NCBI GenBank assembly: GCA_958496175.1 | Contig: OY292278.1 | Location: forward strand, 11,346,001 to 11,410,000 | Origin: Sisyra terminalis | Taxonomy: Eukaryota > Arthropoda > Insecta > Neuroptera > Sisyridae | DNA: 64,000 bases | Direction of reading: 5' to 3' | Part shown: positions 62,834-64,000 of the stretch, piece by piece | Layout of the letters: each line of letters begins with the position of its first letter | Numbering within the stretch: position 1 is the stretch's first letter | The notes under the pieces: model-generated | Database searches by the model: none | Seen by the model: only the letters and a program-made list of their open reading frames with translations | Told to the model about the DNA's origin: nothing | Made by a program: the position numbers and the translations under genes

Positions 62834-64000
62834 TTAATATAGTGTTCCCAAGGCCAACTTGTTTGGGTGTTCTTCCACTTTTTTTACGTATCGAATTATG
62901 AGCTCCTTAATGAATTGAGTGACATCCTCAACGTTGAGGTCCTGCTGAATGATGTCATTCCTGATATATCAACCAGCTCCAAGAAATGAGCGAAGGATTT
63001 TACTTTTATGGATGAGATCAAAATCTTTTATTACTCTTGCCTTCAAAATCTTAAATGAAATTAATTTGCCATCAATTTTCTACTGATTTCAACTGGTTTT
63101 ATGTTGCAACCGGAAAACTATGGAATTTTAAAAAAAAATGCTTTGTCTTCAGCAAAAATTACCAAGTTAAAAGGAAAATATTTTACGATAAACTAATTCT
63201 AGTTTACCGCGCATTTATCGCTTTTTTCTTTAGAATTTTCCTCTCAAAAACCAACAAAACCCTAATCTTCCACTGCCTTTCATTTATTTTAATAAATTCC
63301 CCATTAAACTCCCAATCTTTTATTGTTGTCCAACTAAATGAAAGTGGTTCGTGTGCAAATTAAAATAATTTTCGCCACTTTAAAACGACGCTAAAGCTGT
63401 GACTAGAACAAAAAGCTCAGCGATGCAAATTCAAATTTTCGTCCAGTATGAGCTTGGGAATTTTTGCTTGCATACAAATGAGGTCGAGTGGACAAACTAG
63501 CGAACAAACGAACCGAAATGAAGAGATGCAATTCAATGTGAAAACAAAACGAAATTAACAAATTCGAAAATTTATCAATTTAGAATTTCCTTTGTTGATA
63601 AATTCATAAATTCAATTCCATTTTCAAGTAGATAAGTTGAATTAAAGTATGCTTTTGTTTCGAAGGATGGATGTTAGTCCCAAGAGAAAAAGATATTGCT
63701 TTTCGTTTTATAGATTTGCTTAAAAATAAATCAATTTATTCTGCACCGCCTGGGAAACTGAGGATAAACTTTGTTGGTTTTGGTTAGATAGAGCAAATTA
63801 AATGCTTCAGACATGGAAAATAGATTGGCTATTTAACACGATTCTATAGATCAAAATTAATGAGACGGTAGTAATATTTTGCTCGGAAACGATAAACTAT
63901 GAGATGCATTTGGTTGCATTATTATCAGTATGGTTTGAAAGTTTCGAAGTGAAATGGTTTTGTTGATTTTGCTTAACCAAAACCACAGTATCTTATAGTT

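Larger units (their letters stand above)
27037..64000 (-). other. cpx: Upstream intronic sequence of complexin, in-window part
   Basis: Exon 26873-27036 opens inside a codon, so at least one more exon lies upstream; none was recognised, giving an intron of at least 36.9 kb unless 5' UTR exons hide here. Transposon content is listed separately. Segments where I see only AT-rich unique sequence with no coding signal: about 28410-32920, 34940-36790, 37640-39880, 41150-42570, 43410-46180, 48260-49920, 51050-52420, 53820-55130, 56890-61150 and 62340-64000. Short open frames in these segments have no recognisable domains. Confidence 0.6.

Noticed and set aside
1..64000. CRISPR arrays, telomeric repeats, rRNA genes, operons
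   Set aside because: No regularly spaced short repeats, telomere-type arrays or rRNA-like sequence were found; the gene structure is eukaryotic.

Overview
This window looks like nuclear DNA of an insect, most likely a dipteran. It is very AT-rich, with long introns that have GT/AG splice sites. It carries three consecutive exons of the synaptic protein complexin, ending in a farnesylation motif (CVMQ) as in flies. The rest is decayed LINE, Helitron, hAT and foldback transposon sequence. No prokaryotic features, CRISPR arrays or rRNA genes are visible.

Layout. (1) Positions 1-2917, plus strand: the 3' end of an unidentified gene for a long, basic-motif-rich, Thr-rich protein. It needs three reading-frame shifts and is interrupted by a 200-N assembly gap; poly(A) signals lie near 3139 and 3188. 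(2) Positions 3194-10536: an AT-rich stretch with no convincing gene and almost no transposons. It lies between the end of gene 1 and the stop codon of complexin, which converge, and probably holds the complexin 3' UTR. (3) Positions 10537-27036, minus strand: complexin exons at 10537-10610, 10677-10809 and 26873-27036, with introns of 66 bp and about 16 kb. The coding start is not in the window, so 27037-64000 appears to be upstream intron of the same gene (at least 37 kb), possibly with unrecognised 5' UTR exons.

The complexin introns hold most of the structure. I see about eleven long inverted-repeat (foldback) elements of 0.25-1.6 kb, three hAT-type MITEs (two with perfect 8-bp target duplications) plus a head-to-tail pair of one of them, two copies of a non-autonomous Helitron, LINE relics (RNase H, reverse transcriptase and Jockey-type fragments), and three independent direct tandem duplications with unit lengths of about 430-565 bp.

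The most striking signal is a recurrent hammerhead-ribozyme-like core: CTGANGA, a short stem, then GAAAC. Eight intact and three degenerate copies occur, ten of them as inverted pairs inside five palindromes (21.7, 34.3-34.9, 40.0, 55.2 and 56.0-56.8 kb). Penelope-like retroelements and retrozymes are known to carry such motifs, but no Penelope protein is present here. Because the palindromes lie in introns of a synaptic gene, its pre-mRNA would contain many long hairpins. This matters because fly complexin mRNA is a known A-to-I editing target.
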